A stretch of 6,100 bases of DNA, from positions 1 through 6,100 of the forward strand of contig JAEDEY010000106.1 of assembly GCA_016293065.1 (NCBI GenBank), in the 5' to 3' direction. This DNA is from Bacteroidales bacterium. GTDB taxonomy: Bacteria > Bacteroidota > Bacteroidia > Bacteroidales > UBA3663. The position numbers and the translations under genes were made by a program. Positions 5,390-6,100 of this stretch are shown piece after piece. The notes under the pieces are model-generated. The model ran no database searches and had not been told where the DNA came from. It saw nothing but the letters and a program-made list of their open reading frames with translations. Position 1 is the stretch's first letter, and each line of letters begins with the position of its first letter.

Positions 5390-5827
5390 TCAGAACGGAA
5401 GGTCGTCTGTTGGATTTGGAGCGGCTGCAGCGCCTGGGAATTGAGGTATCACAGGCTCAACAAATGCAGGAGCTGACTCAACTGCTCCAGGTACTATTGG
5501 ATTGACATAATCTGGTGCCGGTGCAGGAGCTGCTCCTTCTGCACGAGTATCGCCATTCTCTACTTTCCAGGCACGCACGTCAGTGTACCATCGACCGTTG
5601 AACTCTCTGCTCTCGATGTTGACAGAAATGGTGACAACATTACCCGCCTGAAGTGGGTATTGGTCAACCTTGTCGCCAAACAGGTCGAACTTCACCTTGC
5701 GAGGATATTGCTCGACGGTCTCAAGGATGTACTCCTGTTTCTTCCATTCGTTGCCAGCCTTGCTTGTTCCACTCTGAAGTGGGAGCACAGTCTGGATCGT
5801 TCCGTAAATTTTGATGTCTCCGATCAT
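5390..5827 (-). CDS. DUF3127 protein with SSB-like C-terminal tip
   Basis: This is a DUF3127 family protein, common in Bacteroidota and without an assigned function. From the ATG at 5827 it has 145 residues. Residues about 5-89 form the domain: a beta-rich sequence with LPLQSG (15-20), GNEWKKQEY (25-33), VKFDLFGDK (45-53) and FNGRWYTDVRAW (76-87), which looks OB-fold-like. Residues about 92-140 are a Pro/Ala-rich low-complexity linker, and the last five are DDLPF, like the acidic-Pro-Phe tip that single-stranded DNA-binding proteins use to recruit repair enzymes. A second in-frame ATG at 5863 would add 12 residues. I chose 5827 because it has an A-rich leader and starts closer to the conserved domain. 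Single-stranded DNA binding is inference; the family assignment is firmer. The gene has its own promoter and terminator. Confidence 0.8.
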   Translation of the reverse strand: MIGDIKIYGTIQTVLPLQSGTSKAGNEWKKQEYILETVEQYPRKVKFDLFGDKVDQYPLQAGNVVTISVNIESREFNGRWYTDVRAWKVENGDTRAEGAAPAPAPDYVNPIVPGAVESAPAFVEPVIPQFPGAAAAPNPTDDLPF

Positions 5828-5956
5828 ATTAATTTTTCTTTTGCAGCCAATAGCCGAGATCATCAGTTACTGCCTGCTATTTATAATAATGTTTATAGTA
5901 ACATACGTGAATTTTGATATAGTGCTTCTACCACTTTTATCTTAAATTCAAGTGTG

Positions 5957-5987
5957 CAAATGTACATTATTTCATTGATATTACAAA
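5957..5987 (-). promoter_or_regulatory. Promoter of the DUF3127 gene
   Basis: On the minus strand TTTG (5987-5984) is followed after exactly 19 bp by TACATTTG (5964-5957), the best two-element match in the window. The predicted start near 5950 gives a leader of about 123 nt to the ATG at 5827, or about 87 nt to the ATG at 5863. I see no riboswitch-like structure in this leader. Confidence 0.7.
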
Positions 5988-6033
5988 CGTTTTTACTAAA
6001 AATTGTTTATATACCGCCATTTTCGGTTAGTTT

Positions 6034-6066
6034 TTTGGGTTTTCTCATATAAATTCATTAACTTCG
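6034..6066 (+). promoter_or_regulatory. Probable promoter of the rightward gene
   Basis: On the plus strand TTTG (6034-6037) is followed after 21 bp by TAACTTCG (6059-6066), one base off the -7 consensus. The predicted start near 6072 gives a leader of about 12 nt before the ATG at 6084. It is divergent from the DUF3127 promoter, and the two -33 elements are about 50 bp apart. Confidence 0.4.
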
Positions 6067-6083
6067 CGCGGTATTTTTAAGAT

Positions 6084-6100
6084 ATGGACAATTTAATTCA
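6084..6100 (+). CDS. Start of a rightward gene, cut by the window end
   Basis: An ATG at 6084 opens a frame reading MDNLI before the window ends, so the product cannot be identified. Support comes from position only: a plausible promoter just upstream and the short leader seen at ruvX. It is the only probable plus-strand gene in the window and is divergent from the DUF3127 gene. Confidence 0.4.

Noticed and set aside
5660..5917. 85-codon plus-strand frame antisense to the DUF3127 gene
   Set aside because: It overlaps a recognisable DUF3127 gene and its leader and has no promoter or recognisable product.
1..6100. Search for CRISPR arrays, insertion sequences, att sites and defence or toxin-antitoxin modules
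   Set aside because: No regularly spaced repeats, transposase motifs, terminal inverted repeats or recognisable defence domains were found on either strand.

Overview
The window looks like a housekeeping segment of a Bacteroidota chromosome, most likely order Bacteroidales and plausibly a Prevotella/Segatella relative. Five intergenic sites on the minus strand carry an exact match to the Bacteroidota sigma-ABfr -7 element (TAnnTTTG). Four of these also have a TTTG or TTG element 19-20 bp upstream. Start codons are preceded by A-rich leaders rather than Shine-Dalgarno sequences. The protein content also fits: a DUF3127 protein, an ATP-dependent PEP carboxykinase with strong codon bias, and adjacent RuvX and peptide deformylase genes.

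Nearly everything reads leftward on the minus strand. From right to left: (i) the first bases of a rightward gene (6084-6100) share a 256-bp divergent promoter region with a DUF3127 OB-fold-like protein (5390-5827) that ends in an SSB-like acidic tip; (ii) a terminator (5313-5375) abuts the pckA promoter, and pckA (3602-5203) ends at its own strong terminator (3545-3575); (iii) a promoter at 3467-3497 drives ruvX-def-recA (3447 to 1305), joining Holliday-junction/YqgF, N-terminal Met deformylation and recombinase functions in one apparent operon. Two hairpins lie in the recA 3' region.

The left 1.2 kb is the least ordinary part. A promoter (1108-1138) and an intrinsic terminator (816-853) bracket a transcript of about 285 nt. 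It contains several stem-loops and at most a 36-codon ORF, so it is a candidate small RNA or small-protein mRNA. Further left, two tandem promoters, a 41-codon ORF and a 13-bp tandem repeat precede an orphan 150-aa protein with a signal-peptide-like N-terminus (80-532).

Functionally, pckA belongs to central carbon metabolism, at the C3/C4 node of succinate-forming anaerobes. The recA operon covers DNA repair and protein maturation. I see no mobile element, CRISPR array, tRNA or rRNA. Nothing in the coding part argues for a new multi-gene system; the best candidates for novelty are the small transcription unit and the SSB-like DUF3127 protein.
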